Assembly (NCBI RefSeq): GCF_003946305.1
Contig: NZ_RHNS01000013.1
Span: forward strand, 1 to 64,000
DNA length: 64,000 nucleotides
DNA from: Lacticaseibacillus porcinae
Lineage (GTDB): Bacteria > Bacillota > Bacilli > Lactobacillales > Lactobacillaceae
Reading direction: 5' to 3'
Shown: piece by piece, positions 1 through 11,485 of the stretch
How the letters are laid out: every line of letters begins with the position of its first letter
Position numbering within the stretch: position 1 is the first letter of the stretch
Notes under the pieces: generated by a model
Seen by the model: only the letters and a program-made list of their open reading frames with translations
Told to the model about the DNA's origin: nothing
Database searches by the model: none
Made by a program: the position numbers and the translations under genes

Positions 1-90
1 TCATGTTTAATTCTTTTCAATTAAGAAAAGCCCTATCACATTTACGAAACTTTGTTCAGTTTTCAAAGGACTACCTTGTCAAAAGACAAC
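1..90 (-). other. rRNA operon leader (5' part, 16S gene lies off the left edge)
   Basis: Read on the minus strand this stretch contains the TTGAAAACTGAACAAAG string that lies in the spacer between promoter and 16S rRNA in lactobacilli, followed by a short AT-rich hairpin. No mature rRNA sequence is in the window. The call rests on this string and on the two strong promoters just upstream. Confidence 0.7.
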
Positions 91-96
91 TTAGAA

Positions 97-125
97 ATCA
101 TATCATGTCATCGGCGATCTGTCAA
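97..125 (-). promoter_or_regulatory. rrn promoter P2
   Basis: Minus strand TTGACA (120-125), exact 17-bp spacer, TATGAT (97-102). This near-consensus promoter fires leftward into the rRNA leader. Confidence 0.85.
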
Positions 126-184
126 CAACATTTTTTATTTCTCACCAGCGGATAACCGCCGTGGCTGCCTCAACAACGTTTATA

Positions 185-213
185 ATAGTACCAAGGAAAC
201 CGCGGTGCGTCAA
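185..213 (-). promoter_or_regulatory. rrn promoter P1
   Basis: Minus strand TTGACG (208-213), 17-bp spacer, TACTAT (185-190), 88 bp upstream of P2. The tandem arrangement is typical of rRNA operons. The stretch from here to the lysS terminator holds no gene I can support; the 87-codon open frame on the plus strand lies opposite these promoters and has no ribosome binding site. Confidence 0.7.
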
Positions 214-380
214 CATTTTTCGTAACTTTTTTGGAAATGCGAACGGTGATTTTTCCGACATAACGAACGTTTGGGTTTTCACCATATTCTCTCAGACAAG
301 CGGTGCGTGTCATTCGGTAATTTCTGGGTTTTCGGTTGAAGGAGACTTTGGAAAATCATTCAAAAAACATACAAACCATG

Positions 381-420
381 AAAAAAAACGCCACTTCTTA
401 AAAGAAGTGGCGCAATTTTT
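381..420 (-). terminator. lysS terminator
   Basis: A ten-base-pair stem (389-398 with 403-412) is followed on the minus strand by eight T residues. A T-run on the other side could let it work in both directions. Confidence 0.9.
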
Positions 421-426
421 TTGAAA

Positions 427-1932
<1,506 letters not shown>

Positions 1933-1990
1933 TCATTAGTCCAATTTGAGTGTGCCTTAATTTCTGAAAAAATGCAACGGCAATTCTTTC

Positions 1991-2023
1991 AAAAAAACGC
2001 CGACACTGCATGCAGTGCCAGCG
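1991..2023 (-). terminator. dusB terminator
   Basis: Stem 1998-2023 centred on the self-complementary CACTGCATGCAGTG, followed on the minus strand by seven T residues. It separates dusB from lysS. Confidence 0.85.
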
Positions 2024-2031
2024 AAAAGGCA

Positions 2032-3057
2032 TTATTCTGCCGCACGGGCATGTGCTTTGGCAATGCGCGCTTCAGTTTCTTCCACGAAGCGATCAAAGAT
2101 ATCATCGACTTCTTGTTCTGTATCCACGGAGTTGACTGCATTTTTAGTCCGGGCAGAACGTGGGATGCCTTTGAGGTAATATGCCGCCAGTTGCCGGAAT
2201 TCTGGCACGGCGACTTTTTCACCTTTGAGTTCAACTAAGCGATGCAGCTGTAGTTTCGCCGTTTCCACTTTCTCACGAGGAGTCGGTTCGTCGATCAACT
2301 CACCAGTCCGCAAATAGGCTTCCACTTGGGTCAACAGCCATGGGTTGCCAAGGACACCGCGGCCGATCATCACAGCGTCTGCGCCAACATCTGTTAACAT
2401 GCGCTTAGCGTCTTGTGGGGTGCGAACGTCGCCGTTACCCATGAAAGGAATGGTCAATTCATTGGCGACTTGTTTTAAAATGTCCCAATCTGCAGTGCCA
2501 GAGTAGCCTTGTTTACGCGTGCGACCGTGCATCGCTAAAGCTGAAGCGCCAGCCCGTTGTGCGGCTAAAGCATTTTCAATGGCGAAGACATGATCTTCAT
2601 CCCAACCAGTCCGCATTTTCACTGTGACTGGCTTGTCGACAGCGTCAACAACTGCGGCGACCATTTCATAAACTTTGTTCGGGTCAAGCAACCAGTGGGC
2701 ACCAGCATCAGTCTTAGTGACTTTCGGGACTGGGCAGCCCATGTTGATGTCGATAATGTCAGCAGCGGTGTTTTCCGCGACAAACTTCGCAGCGTTGACT
2801 AACGTTTCTTTGGTCCCACCAAAAATTTGAATCGAAACCGGATGTTCGCGAGGATCGACAAACATCATCTTTAAGGTCTTCTTATTGCCATACATAATGC
2901 CACGGTCAGAAATCATTTCACAAACCACCAGGCCGGCGCCAAATTCTTTGGCCGTCACCCGGAAACTTGCATTGGTGATCCCAGCCATCGGTGCCACCAC
3001 AATGCGGTTAGGAATGGTAACATTGCCGATTTGCCAAGGGGTGTCTAATTGTGCCAT
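2032..3057 (-). CDS. dusB: tRNA-dihydrouridine synthase
   Basis: FMN enzyme that reduces uridines in the tRNA D-loop. The 341-residue protein shows the Dus TIM-barrel signature: VAPMAGITNASFR near the N-terminus, DINMGCPVPKVTK (about 100, with the catalytic Cys), KMRTGWDE, and ALAMHGRTR. Its ATG overlaps the TAA of hslO (TAATG), so translation is probably coupled. In Firmicutes this gene commonly sits between hslO and lysS. Confidence 0.95.
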   Translation of the reverse strand: MAQLDTPWQIGNVTIPNRIVVAPMAGITNASFRVTAKEFGAGLVVCEMISDRGIMYGNKKTLKMMFVDPREHPVSIQIFGGTKETLVNAAKFVAENTAADIIDINMGCPVPKVTKTDAGAHWLLDPNKVYEMVAAVVDAVDKPVTVKMRTGWDEDHVFAIENALAAQRAGASALAMHGRTRKQGYSGTADWDILKQVANELTIPFMGNGDVRTPQDAKRMLTDVGADAVMIGRGVLGNPWLLTQVEAYLRTGELIDEPTPREKVETAKLQLHRLVELKGEKVAVPEFRQLAAYYLKGIPRSARTKNAVNSVDTEQEVDDIFDRFVEETEARIAKAHARAAE

Positions 3058-3950
3058 TAATCTTCCTCCTGATCACGTAAGGTGATAAGTTCTTCTTCAG
3101 TATAGTGATATTTGTTCCCGCAGAATTTACATACTGCTTCGGCGCCATGGTCTTGATCGATCATTTGTTGGACGTCTTTGCGGGCTAATGTCGCGATCAC
3201 ATGGGCAAAATGCTCCTTAGAGCAAGTGCAAGCAAATTTCAACGGTTGTGACTTCAAGATCTTGATGCCAGTGTCACCCATGCCAAGCACACGTTTTGCG
3301 ATTTGTGTTGCGGTCATACCAGATTTCAACATTTCAGACACTAACGGCAAGGTCTTGATGTTGGTTTCAAGCTTCGCTAAGGCATCATCTGTGGCACCAG
3401 GTAAAGCTTGCACCATGAACCCACCAGCATGGGCGATCGAGTTATCCGCATTCACAAATACTGACAAGCCGATCGCTGCTGGGATCTGTTCAGATTGTGA
3501 CAAGTAATAAGCGAAGTCTTCCCCTAATTCACCAGAAACCAACGGCACTTGACCAGAAAATGGTTCCGCCCCATCAATGGACTTGGTGACTACCAGTAAG
3601 CCTTTTTTACCAACCGCTTTGGCAACGTCGATTTTCCCCACCAAATTCAGCGGTAAATTGACATGTGGGACTTGAATATAACCACGAACCGTACCGTCTG
3701 CGGTGCCATCAGCAATGATCGCACCGACTGGGCCATCACCTTTGATCCGAACCGTCAGCAAGTCGTCAGCGTTTTTTAACCCTGCGGCTGCAAGTAAACT
3801 GGTTGCCACTAAGGTCCGCCCTAGCGCAGCACTAGCGGCACTCCAAGTGTCATGGCGAGTTTGGGCTTCTTGAACGGTTGCCGTAGCGTCCACTGCAAAC
3901 ACCCGGAACAACCCATCGGCACTGATGCCGGTAATGATTTCATCTGCCAT
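3057..3950 (-). CDS. hslO: Redox-regulated chaperone Hsp33
   Basis: Holdase chaperone switched on by oxidation of a C-terminal zinc centre. The 297-residue protein keeps the four Cys ligands as CTC (about 240) and CKFC (about 273). First gene of the hslO-dusB pair downstream of ftsH; it ends inside the dusB start. Confidence 0.95.
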   Translation of the reverse strand: MADEIITGISADGLFRVFAVDATATVQEAQTRHDTWSAASAALGRTLVATSLLAAAGLKNADDLLTVRIKGDGPVGAIIADGTADGTVRGYIQVPHVNLPLNLVGKIDVAKAVGKKGLLVVTKSIDGAEPFSGQVPLVSGELGEDFAYYLSQSEQIPAAIGLSVFVNADNSIAHAGGFMVQALPGATDDALAKLETNIKTLPLVSEMLKSGMTATQIAKRVLGMGDTGIKILKSQPLKFACTCSKEHFAHVIATLARKDVQQMIDQDHGAEAVCKFCGNKYHYTEEELITLRDQEED

Positions 3951-4116
3951 TTTATCTATTTGTCTCCCTTTATCCGTCGCTTTAATTAACGCAAATCATT
4001 CTAACAGAAACCACGCTCTTGCGCAAAAGTAAGTAACTGATCAGTATGAGGGACGCTAACGAATTTTTGAGTCACGAATTTAATCTGCCAGCACATCAGT
4101 CACTCATGCGACAAAA

Positions 4117-4153
4117 GAAACCGCCACAAGTCTCTTTGACTTGTGGCGGTTTC
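4117..4153 (-). terminator. ftsH terminator
   Basis: Perfect 16-bp stem (4117-4132 with 4138-4153) with a five-base loop. The T-run is short (TTTT), but stem strength and position just after ftsH support termination. Confidence 0.75.
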
Positions 4154-4161
4154 TCATTCAA

Positions 4162-6366
4162 CTAAGCCTGATCGTTGTGATCGTCGTCAGTTGGTTGATC
4201 AGCAGGCTGGTCTGGATCATCAGACTTTGCCGCTGGTTGATCATCAGAAGGTGTCGCATCTGCTTGAGGTTCAGCATCAGTTTCAGCATCTGCTGTTTTA
4301 GCTTCTGCAGCTGAGGCTTCAGACTGATCCGCTGGTGCTTGTACATCAGTGGGTTCAGCTTCAGCATTGGCCGCATCGTCAGCTTGTTTTTCGGCATCTT
4401 TTTGTTCTAAGGCCTTCTTAGATTCTTCGAAGGTCGCTGCTTTTTCAGATGGGAATTCATCCGCTGGCTTTTCAGGCATCTTGCCAGTATTGAAAATGGA
4501 CAAGATTTCCTTTTCGTTCAAGGTTTCGTGTTCCAACAAGGCCAAAGCAATGGCTTTGTGTTGTTCACGATGAGATTCGATGATGTCATGCGCACGTTTA
4601 TGCGCTTCGTCGATGATCGCACGGACTTCATCGTCGATGGCGGCAGCAGTTGCTTGTGAATACATCACTTGACCGTATTCATTTTGTGCGCCGGCACCTT
4701 CTAAGGAAACTGTCCCTAACTTATCAGACATCCCATATTGGGTGACCATGGAACGGGCCATTTGAGTTGCTTGTTCAAAGTCGTTAGACGCGCCAGTGGC
4801 GATCACATGGAAAATGATCTCTTCAGCAGTCCGCCCACCCATTAACCCAGTGAGTTGTTCCATCATGTCTTTTTTCGTCAACATGAATTGATCTTCTTTA
4901 GGTAAGGTGATGGCATAACCGCCGGCACGACCACGAGGAATAATGGTCACTTTACGAACCACACGAGAATCAGATAAGACTAACCCGATCACCGCATGCC
5001 CAGCTTCGTGGTAAGCCACGATTTCGCGTTCTTTCTTAGAAATGACGCGATCTTTCTTCGCCGGACCTGCGATCACGCGGTCTTCAGCTTCATCAATATC
5101 AGTGGCATCGATTTGTTTCTTAGAGCGACGAGCAGCCACAAGGGCAGCTTCGTTGAGTAAGTTTTCCAAATCAGCCCCGACAAACCCTGGCGTGGTTTTG
5201 GCGAGTTCTTTTAAGTCCACATCGTCAGCCAATGGCTTGTTTTTGGCATGAACTTTCAAAATCGCTTCACGGCCTTTGACATCAGGACGACCGACTAAGA
5301 TCTTCCGGTCAAAACGACCAGGACGCAGCAAAGCTGGATCTAAGACATCTGAACGGTTAGTGGCAGCCATCACAATGACGCCTTCGTTACCAGTAAACCC
5401 ATCCATTTCAACCAGCAATTGGTTCAAGGTTTGTTCACGTTCATCATGACCGCCACCCATGCCGTTGCCACGTTGGCGACCAACGGCATCGATTTCATCA
5501 ATAAAGATGATGGCTGGGGCGTTCTTTTTGGCTTGATCAAAAAGATCACGCACACGACTTGCCCCGACCCCAACGAACATTTCCACGAAGTCAGACCCAG
5601 AAATGGAGAAGAACGGCACGCCTGCTTCACCGGCTACGGCTTTAGCCAGCAAAGTTTTACCAGTACCAGGAGGTCCCTCAAGGAGCACACCGGCTGGGAT
5701 ACGAGCGCCTAAACCAGAGAATTTGCGGGGATCTTTTAAGAACTCCACGACTTCGACCAGTTCTTGTTTTTCTTCTTCGGCCCCAGCAACATCTGAGAAG
5801 CGGACCTTGTTGGCCTTCTTATCAGCTTGTTTGGCTTTGGACTTCCCGAAGTTCATCACGCGACCGTTGCCACCGCCTTGGCCGGCTTGGTTCATCATCA
5901 TATAGAAGAATACCATGATGACCACCATTGGCACGATCGTTAAGATCAATGACAACCAGGTGCCAGATTGAGATTCTGTCAAGGTGTTAGACTTGACATT
6001 ATTCTTCTCGGCAGCTTTAGTGATCGAGTTGATCGTGGCATCGTTAGCTGGAATGTATGCGGAGAACTTCTTAGTCTTTGCAGGCGCTTGGCTTAAAAAG
6101 CTAGTGCTTGAGGCAGAGTCGCCAGTGACTTTTTGTTCTTTGCGATATTCACCGCTGACTTTGTAAACCCCACCAGATGGTTGGATCTCAAAGGACTTGA
6201 TGTCATTTTTCTTTAATTGGCTAATAAATTGACTGGTTTGCAATTCTTGGGTAGTGGAGCCACCACTATCGCGTAAGTAGTATGCAAAGCCCATCACCAG
6301 CAACACGAACAAGACAACATACATTGCCGTGCCGCCGAATAGCCCGTTTCTTGGTTTTTTATTCAT
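4162..6366 (-). CDS. ftsH: ATP-dependent zinc metalloprotease FtsH
   Basis: Membrane-anchored AAA+ protease that degrades misfolded membrane proteins and regulators. Visible in 734 residues: two membrane segments (about 14-30 and 137-160) around an extracytoplasmic domain, Walker A GPPGTGKT (about 229), Walker B IIFIDEID, the second region of homology, and zinc site HEAGH (about 452). The last 80 or so residues form an acidic Ala/Glu/Asp/Gln/Pro tail, long for the family. Good ribosome binding site AGGTTATGT region. Follows hpt. Confidence 0.97.
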   Translation of the reverse strand: MNKKPRNGLFGGTAMYVVLFVLLVMGFAYYLRDSGGSTTQELQTSQFISQLKKNDIKSFEIQPSGGVYKVSGEYRKEQKVTGDSASSTSFLSQAPAKTKKFSAYIPANDATINSITKAAEKNNVKSNTLTESQSGTWLSLILTIVPMVVIMVFFYMMMNQAGQGGGNGRVMNFGKSKAKQADKKANKVRFSDVAGAEEEKQELVEVVEFLKDPRKFSGLGARIPAGVLLEGPPGTGKTLLAKAVAGEAGVPFFSISGSDFVEMFVGVGASRVRDLFDQAKKNAPAIIFIDEIDAVGRQRGNGMGGGHDEREQTLNQLLVEMDGFTGNEGVIVMAATNRSDVLDPALLRPGRFDRKILVGRPDVKGREAILKVHAKNKPLADDVDLKELAKTTPGFVGADLENLLNEAALVAARRSKKQIDATDIDEAEDRVIAGPAKKDRVISKKEREIVAYHEAGHAVIGLVLSDSRVVRKVTIIPRGRAGGYAITLPKEDQFMLTKKDMMEQLTGLMGGRTAEEIIFHVIATGASNDFEQATQMARSMVTQYGMSDKLGTVSLEGAGAQNEYGQVMYSQATAAAIDDEVRAIIDEAHKRAHDIIESHREQHKAIALALLEHETLNEKEILSIFNTGKMPEKPADEFPSEKAATFEESKKALEQKDAEKQADDAANAEAEPTDVQAPADQSEASAAEAKTADAETDAEPQADATPSDDQPAAKSDDPDQPADQPTDDDHNDQA

Positions 6367-6430
6367 ACATAACCTCCAGCAACAATAGGTAAAAAGCGTG
6401 CTTAGTAGCTATAATACTACATCACACTGA

Positions 6431-6970
6431 TTAATGGGCATAAACTTCAGGTTTCAATACGCCGATGTAAGGTAAATTGCGATAACGTTCCGCAAAATCT
6501 AACCCATAACCGACCACAAATTCATTAGGAACCGTAGTGCCAACGTAATCTGCGTGCACAGGCGCCACGCGACGTTCAGGCTTATCCATCAAGGTGCAGA
6601 TCCGCACAGAGTTGGCATTGCGCGTTTTAAAGATCTGGGTGAGGTAATGTAAAGTGCGACCAGTATCGACAATGTCTTCAACGATCAACACGTCGCGATT
6701 AGCCACGCTTGTATCGAGATCTTTTAAGATCTTCACTTCACCGCTAGACTCTGTTTCATTGCCGTAGCTGGAAACATCCATAAAATCGATTTCCAAATAG
6801 TCATCGACTTCGCGCACCAAATCCGTCATAAACATGATCGCACCTTTTAAAATGCAGATCACTAACGGATTTTTGCCTGCATAATCATGTTTGATCTGCT
6901 TGGCCAAGCGCTTGGTAATTTCATGAATGTCTTCTTGGGAGTACAAGACCTTTAAGATATCATTTTCCAT
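6431..6970 (-). CDS. hpt: Hypoxanthine phosphoribosyltransferase
   Basis: Purine salvage enzyme making IMP or GMP from hypoxanthine or guanine and PRPP. The 179-residue protein has the PRPP loop [14 protein letters not shown] (about 97-110) and the C-terminal [18 protein letters not shown] segment. Start chosen at ATG (MENDILK) because GAGG lies seven bases before it; this ATG overlaps the last codons of tilS, a standard coupling in Firmicutes. Confidence 0.95.
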   Translation of the reverse strand: MENDILKVLYSQEDIHEITKRLAKQIKHDYAGKNPLVICILKGAIMFMTDLVREVDDYLEIDFMDVSSYGNETESSGEVKILKDLDTSVANRDVLIVEDIVDTGRTLHYLTQIFKTRNANSVRICTLMDKPERRVAPVHADYVGTTVPNEFVVGYGLDFAERYRNLPYIGVLKPEVYAH

Positions 6971-8276
6971 TATTATCCTCACTATCATTTGCCGGGTTTT
7001 TCAGTGCCAATACAGCCTGAATTATATCAGTTTGCCGCGTTTGAAACAATTCAAGGCGCGTCGGAATCTCCACCCAAACTAACTGATAGTCTTGATCAGC
7101 CACTAACAAATCGTTGCGCATAAATTGCGGGACTTTTTGGGCGATCAACCAAGGTTGCAGCTTTTTATGGTGACCGTTGGGCAACGCGACATAATCGCCG
7201 GCAACTTTTTGTCGAATGGTCAACGGCTTGGCAGGTACATAGGCCCAAGTGTCACAAACAGGTTGTTGATGAAACAACCCGATCATGCGACCATCCGCAA
7301 GTTCATGCCAAGTATCATCGACTTGTAGCGGCAATTCTGGTTGCCGCAGCACTTGTGGCGCATCAACATACAATTTCCCATATGCGGCATCTAAGTGATG
7401 GCGACTCACGTCAAAATGTTTATTCCCTTTGGCCTGACCCAAAGCTTGTAAGACTTGGGTGATCACTTGGGCAGGAATTTGAATATTGAAAGCTTGTAAG
7501 TATTGTTCCAGCACTAACCGCTGAACGCCAGATGTTTGGGTCAAAAGCGGTGTCCAATCCGTCATGACTGCAGGTGTTGGTACCAACGCTTGTAGCGCAG
7601 GCTCAGCAAGTTGGATCAACGCTTCAAGGCTTTCACTAAAGCGCTGCGTATGTTGCAAAACGCCGGCATTCAAGGCTTTGAGCACTGGTGTCACCTGATG
7701 TCTCACGCGATTGCGGGCAATGGTGTCGTCAGCATTGGTTTCATCATCGGTGAAAGGCACATGATGTTTGTCGGCGTAAGCGCGTAGATCTGCTTTGCTA
7801 AAGCGCAACAACGGCCGCAACACTTGCAAGTCTCCTAGTGGTCGCCTTGGCTGCATGCCACTCATCGCCATCACGTTACCAGAGCGTGCCAGCTGCATTA
7901 AAATGCCTTCCAGTTGATCATCACCGTGATGGGCTAAAACTAGAAAGTCGCTGTGATGAACATGGGCAGTTTCTGCGAGAAATTGATAACGCGCTGTCCG
8001 CGCTGTAGCTTCATTGACCGCTTGCGTCGATGAACGTTGCCATTCACCGACAACTGCAGGAATACCGAGTTGTTTGGCGTAGGCCACCACCATTTGCACA
8101 TCATCCCCGCTAGTTTCGCGCATATGATGATCAAAAGTCGCGGCGATCAGCGGATGAGTGGTTTGTGATAGCAAGGTGAGTAATACCATGGAATCAACGC
8201 CACCTGACACCGCCACAACTAGCGGTGCTTTTGGGTCAAGGGCGAAATTCCTCAGTAAGTCATTCCCAGATAGCAT
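6960..8276 (-). CDS. tilS: tRNA(Ile)-lysidine synthase
   Basis: Converts the wobble cytidine of the AUA-reading tRNA-Ile to lysidine with ATP and lysine; usually essential. The 438-residue product has the PP-loop SGGVDSM (about 24-30) and a C-terminal domain. AAAGGAG lies five bases before the ATG. Its 3' end overlaps the hpt start by 11 bases. Confidence 0.95.
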   Translation of the reverse strand: MLSGNDLLRNFALDPKAPLVVAVSGGVDSMVLLTLLSQTTHPLIAATFDHHMRETSGDDVQMVVAYAKQLGIPAVVGEWQRSSTQAVNEATARTARYQFLAETAHVHHSDFLVLAHHGDDQLEGILMQLARSGNVMAMSGMQPRRPLGDLQVLRPLLRFSKADLRAYADKHHVPFTDDETNADDTIARNRVRHQVTPVLKALNAGVLQHTQRFSESLEALIQLAEPALQALVPTPAVMTDWTPLLTQTSGVQRLVLEQYLQAFNIQIPAQVITQVLQALGQAKGNKHFDVSRHHLDAAYGKLYVDAPQVLRQPELPLQVDDTWHELADGRMIGLFHQQPVCDTWAYVPAKPLTIRQKVAGDYVALPNGHHKKLQPWLIAQKVPQFMRNDLLVADQDYQLVWVEIPTRLELFQTRQTDIIQAVLALKNPANDSEDNNGK

Positions 8277-8561
8277 AGGTACTCCTTTCTAAACGCCGTC
8301 ATGTGAATGTGAATTCACTTTACCACTGCTAGAATTTGCTCGCGTGGGACTTTAGTCTGAATTATGACGTCGTGTCGTGAAAATTTGACCAATTTTTACC
8401 AAATAGGCAGGTCAAGTGATACAGGGCTTTCAAAATTGAAAAGAAAAAAGTCGCAACGCCTAAACATACAAACACCGCCACACCACGATTCAAAGTGCAA
8501 ATCATGATGTGACGGCGCTTGTATGATAGGCTAAAACCGCTTTGGGTCACAGCCTTTGGTT
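8277..8561. other. Intergenic stretch between tilS and the S1-domain gene
   Basis: No gene is supported. A 47-62 codon minus-strand frame with one hydrophobic segment lacks a ribosome binding site. A separated inverted pair TTGACC/GGTCAA and a short CTTTTCAATTTTGAAAG palindrome are visible, but no T-run or near-consensus promoter goes with them. Confidence 0.4.
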
Positions 8562-9062
8562 TTAACTTCGGCGACCGCCACGGCCACCACGTTTGCCTTC
8601 GGTGTTGCGCTTCAAGCTGCTTAAACGATCTTCGCTTTCTTTCAAAAAGCCGGACATCATCGCATCAAACCCAGTTAATGCAGGTTTTTGTTGTTGCGCA
8701 TGCTTATTTTGGGGGCGCGGAGAATGGGAAGCACCATGATTTTGAGGACGTGGCGCTTGATGATCGCGATCGTGATTGGCTGGACCATGCGCATGGCCGC
8801 CTTGATGATGACCATGATCAACGTGTTCTTTGCCATCAGCACGACGAATGGATAAACCCACTTTACCATCTTTGATCTGAGTCACCACGGCAGTCACTTC
8901 ATCGCCAATGCTTAACACATCGTGAATATCTTTAACATACCCATCAGAGATCTCACTGATGTGGACTAAACCAGACTTACCTGCTCCCAGATCAACAAAG
9001 GCGCCAAAATTCGTGATCCCTGTGACCTTGCCAGAAACCTTTGCGCCGACTTCAACTGCCAT
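8562..9062 (-). CDS. S1 RNA-binding domain protein (YabR-like)
   Basis: Single S1 domain (about residues 3-75, with GITNFGAFVDLG and GLVHISEIS) that should bind RNA or ribosomes. The 166-residue protein then has a long low-complexity linker rich in His, Gln and Gly and a basic GKRGGRGGRR tail. The equivalent B. subtilis gene, yabR, lies in the same place downstream of divIC. Specific role unknown. Confidence 0.85.
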   Translation of the reverse strand: MAVEVGAKVSGKVTGITNFGAFVDLGAGKSGLVHISEISDGYVKDIHDVLSIGDEVTAVVTQIKDGKVGLSIRRADGKEHVDHGHHQGGHAHGPANHDRDHQAPRPQNHGASHSPRPQNKHAQQQKPALTGFDAMMSGFLKESEDRLSSLKRNTEGKRGGRGGRRS

Positions 9063-9130
9063 ATAAAAAATTGTCCTCCGTGTCTAATGTGATTCTTAGT
9101 ATACCATGCCGCAGGTGGTGTGCAAGCAGG

Positions 9131-9514
9131 TCAGTTGCCGTTTAAGTTGAGTTTGCCGGCAGTGCCTGGCAATTCAAAAATCACTTCACCAGACTTAGAC
9201 ACCATATACTTTTGGCGGACAAGTTTAGCTAAATAATCGTCATTGTGCAACTGATCGACTTGTACTTTTAAAGCTTGCTTTTTATCCTCAACGGATTTCA
9301 GTTGGGCTTTTGCATGATCGACTTGTGCTTGGCTTTGTTGGATCTGTGTGTGGACGTGATACAACTGCCAACCGCCGAACGCTAAGATCACCACGAAAAT
9401 GCCGAGCAAAATACGCAGGCGGATTTTGTGGAGATGCGATAATTTCGGTTTATCAGCACGCGGCGTCACCAAAGGACGCTGCGGCATACGCTTGATCTTA
9501 GATTGTTCCATCAT
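9131..9514 (-). CDS. divIC: Septum formation initiator DivIC/FtsB family
   Basis: Bitopic division protein that joins FtsL and DivIB at the septum. The 127-residue protein has a basic cytoplasmic N-terminus, one membrane segment (about 28-50) and an extracellular coiled coil (QIQQSQAQVDHAKAQLKSVE). Two adjacent ATGs follow AAAGGTGG; the first is used here, the second is equally possible. Position between the S4 protein and the S1 protein is the conserved Firmicutes order. Confidence 0.88.
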   Translation of the reverse strand: MMEQSKIKRMPQRPLVTPRADKPKLSHLHKIRLRILLGIFVVILAFGGWQLYHVHTQIQQSQAQVDHAKAQLKSVEDKKQALKVQVDQLHNDDYLAKLVRQKYMVSKSGEVIFELPGTAGKLNLNGN

Positions 9515-9584
9515 GCGGCCACCTTTCGTCAATACCTTCAGTATACCAAAGTATCCGCTTGCGGCATATTACAGCCAGGTAAAA

Positions 9585-9848
9585 TCAGTACTGTTCTTTG
9601 TAAGTTTCGGAAACGACGCTGAACATTTCCCCAGCATCTTGTTTCTTGGTGGATTCCACCAAGGCTTCAACTTTCACAGTTAAGGTTTTATTCCCGAAGG
9701 CGATCACCAACACATCCCCAACGGATACGTCAGTTGAAGACTTGGCAATCTTATCGTTAACGGTGATGCGGCCTTTATCCGCAATTTCTTTGGCGACTGT
9801 GCGCCGCTTAATGATCCGAGACACTTTCAAAAATTTATCTAAACGCAT
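9585..9848 (-). CDS. rqcP: S4-domain RNA-binding protein RqcP
   Basis: Small S4 protein of bacterial ribosome-associated quality control, working with RqcH on obstructed 50S subunits (family knowledge, formerly YabO). 87 residues with the S4 motif [21 protein letters not shown] at the very N-terminus, given here by its position. ATG chosen because AAAGGA is seven bases upstream. Confidence 0.88.
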   Translation of the reverse strand: MRLDKFLKVSRIIKRRTVAKEIADKGRITVNDKIAKSSTDVSVGDVLVIAFGNKTLTVKVEALVESTKKQDAGEMFSVVSETYKEQY

Positions 9849-9918
9849 GTTATTTCCTTTCAATTGTTGCCAGTGAATTCAACGTCATTGTATTGATTGT
9901 AAAATTATTGACGCGATG

Positions 9919-11484
9919 TTAATGCTTATGCGTCATTTTAAGAAATCTGCGGCCTAATGGCAAGGCTAAGACTTCTCGCGCGGTGAATAAACGCGTCCAT
10001 GATGCCCCAGCAACAAACACGATCACCCCGACGACGACTGCCGCCAAAGCAACGAGTATTGCTTGTCCGCGACTGCCAAATGGTAATACTTGCATCACGC
10101 CCCACACGATCGCCACCATCGCAGCCGTGATCACAGCGAGTTTCACATAGAAATGATCGCGGTTGGCAACTTGGCGAATGGTGCTTGGTACTTGCATCGC
10201 TAATAACGCGGTAATAACACCTAAAGCCAGCAAGGTCGCAATACTAGCCCCAAGGGTCCCAAAGCGTGTCACTAACCATTGATTGATCACGAGTTTCACC
10301 ACAAAGCCGATCATTAAGGTTCGCGTGGTGCCACGATAACGATTCAAGCTTTGCAAAATCGCGTTATACGCATTGATCATCGCCACTAACACAATGGCGA
10401 TCACATAAGTTTGCAGGGCTAATTGCCCGTCACGATCGCCGAACAACAACCAGTTGACTGCCGGCATCACCACCACCAAACCAGCAGTGGCAGCAGTGGA
10501 TAACGCCAAGTTAAAGCGGATCAGTTGGGCTGCAGTTTGATCAAAGCGATGATGTTGCCCGCGCGCAAACGCCGTGGTCAAGCTCGGCAAAAGTGTCGCA
10601 GAAAGTGCCGTCGCCACAACTAAACCCAGTTGCACCAACGGTTGGCCGCGATCATAGATCCCTTTCAAGCTTTTGGCTAAGGCAAACGGGACGCCACTTG
10701 CTTGCAACCCGCGAGTCACCGTGAAGGAATCGACCAGCTGCAACATGATCAACATCGCCGCAAACAAGGCGATGCTGCCGCCTTCAACGACGAAGCGTTT
10801 CAACAAGTGCCAATAGCTGACAAACCCTGGCCAGGCAAAATGCTTTTTAGCAAAAACGCGATGAAACGCCGGCCACAAGGTCGCTGTCGCCGCAAGGCCG
10901 CCGAAGAAGGCCCCGCTCATCGCAATGGCACCCATTTTGTAAGGGTCCCAATGGGCTTTGGTCGCAACGGTTGCCGCGACTAAAATCACCGCCACCCGGA
11001 TCACTTGCTCAACCACTTGACTGACTGCGGTTTTGGACATGTCAAAAGTCCCTTGGAAATAGCCGCGGCCAGTTGCTAAAATCGGCATCGTCAAAAACAT
11101 GAACGCAACCGTTTGAATCAAACTCGCCAGCTGCGGATCTGCCATGGCGCGAGCAATCAACCCAGAGCAGCTGTACAACCCAATAAACATTGCGGCACTT
11201 AACCACATCAACAACACTTGCGCGCGATGCGTCACTTCTGCTTGGGCTTGCGGCTCACGGGCTTCAGCGACAAGTTTGGAGATAAACACTGGAAATCCTG
11301 ACAACGCAAAGGTCATCCCGATGCCATACAGCGGGTAAACTTGTTGATAAACGTAAAAGCCGGTATCACCGACTAAATTTTGAAATGGGACGCGGTAGAT
11401 CGCACTTAAAATTTTGGCGATCATCGCCGCTAAGCTCAAGGTCCACGCCCCTTGCAACAGGCGCTTCATTTGGGGATTTTGCAT
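9919..11484 (-). CDS. Polysaccharide/lipid flippase of the MOP superfamily (YabM/SpoVB-like)
   Basis: A 521-residue polytopic membrane protein with about 14 hydrophobic segments and the MATE/MOP start QGAWTLSLAAMIAKILSAIYR. This family flips lipid-linked wall or polysaccharide precursors. The start is the ATG (MQNPQMK) with GAGG seven bases upstream; that Shine-Dalgarno lies inside the end of mfd. Precise substrate cannot be read from the sequence. Confidence 0.85.
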   Translation of the reverse strand: MQNPQMKRLLQGAWTLSLAAMIAKILSAIYRVPFQNLVGDTGFYVYQQVYPLYGIGMTFALSGFPVFISKLVAEAREPQAQAEVTHRAQVLLMWLSAAMFIGLYSCSGLIARAMADPQLASLIQTVAFMFLTMPILATGRGYFQGTFDMSKTAVSQVVEQVIRVAVILVAATVATKAHWDPYKMGAIAMSGAFFGGLAATATLWPAFHRVFAKKHFAWPGFVSYWHLLKRFVVEGGSIALFAAMLIMLQLVDSFTVTRGLQASGVPFALAKSLKGIYDRGQPLVQLGLVVATALSATLLPSLTTAFARGQHHRFDQTAAQLIRFNLALSTAATAGLVVVMPAVNWLLFGDRDGQLALQTYVIAIVLVAMINAYNAILQSLNRYRGTTRTLMIGFVVKLVINQWLVTRFGTLGASIATLLALGVITALLAMQVPSTIRQVANRDHFYVKLAVITAAMVAIVWGVMQVLPFGSRGQAILVALAAVVVGVIVFVAGASWTRLFTAREVLALPLGRRFLKMTHKH

Positions 11485-11485
11485 A

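Noticed and set aside
161-424. 87-codon plus-strand frame at the left edge
   Set aside because: Lies opposite rrn promoter P1 and the lysS terminator and lacks a ribosome binding site.
8362-8550. 62-codon minus-strand frame between tilS and the S1 gene
   Set aside because: One hydrophobic stretch, but no Shine-Dalgarno before either possible ATG and no homology recognised.
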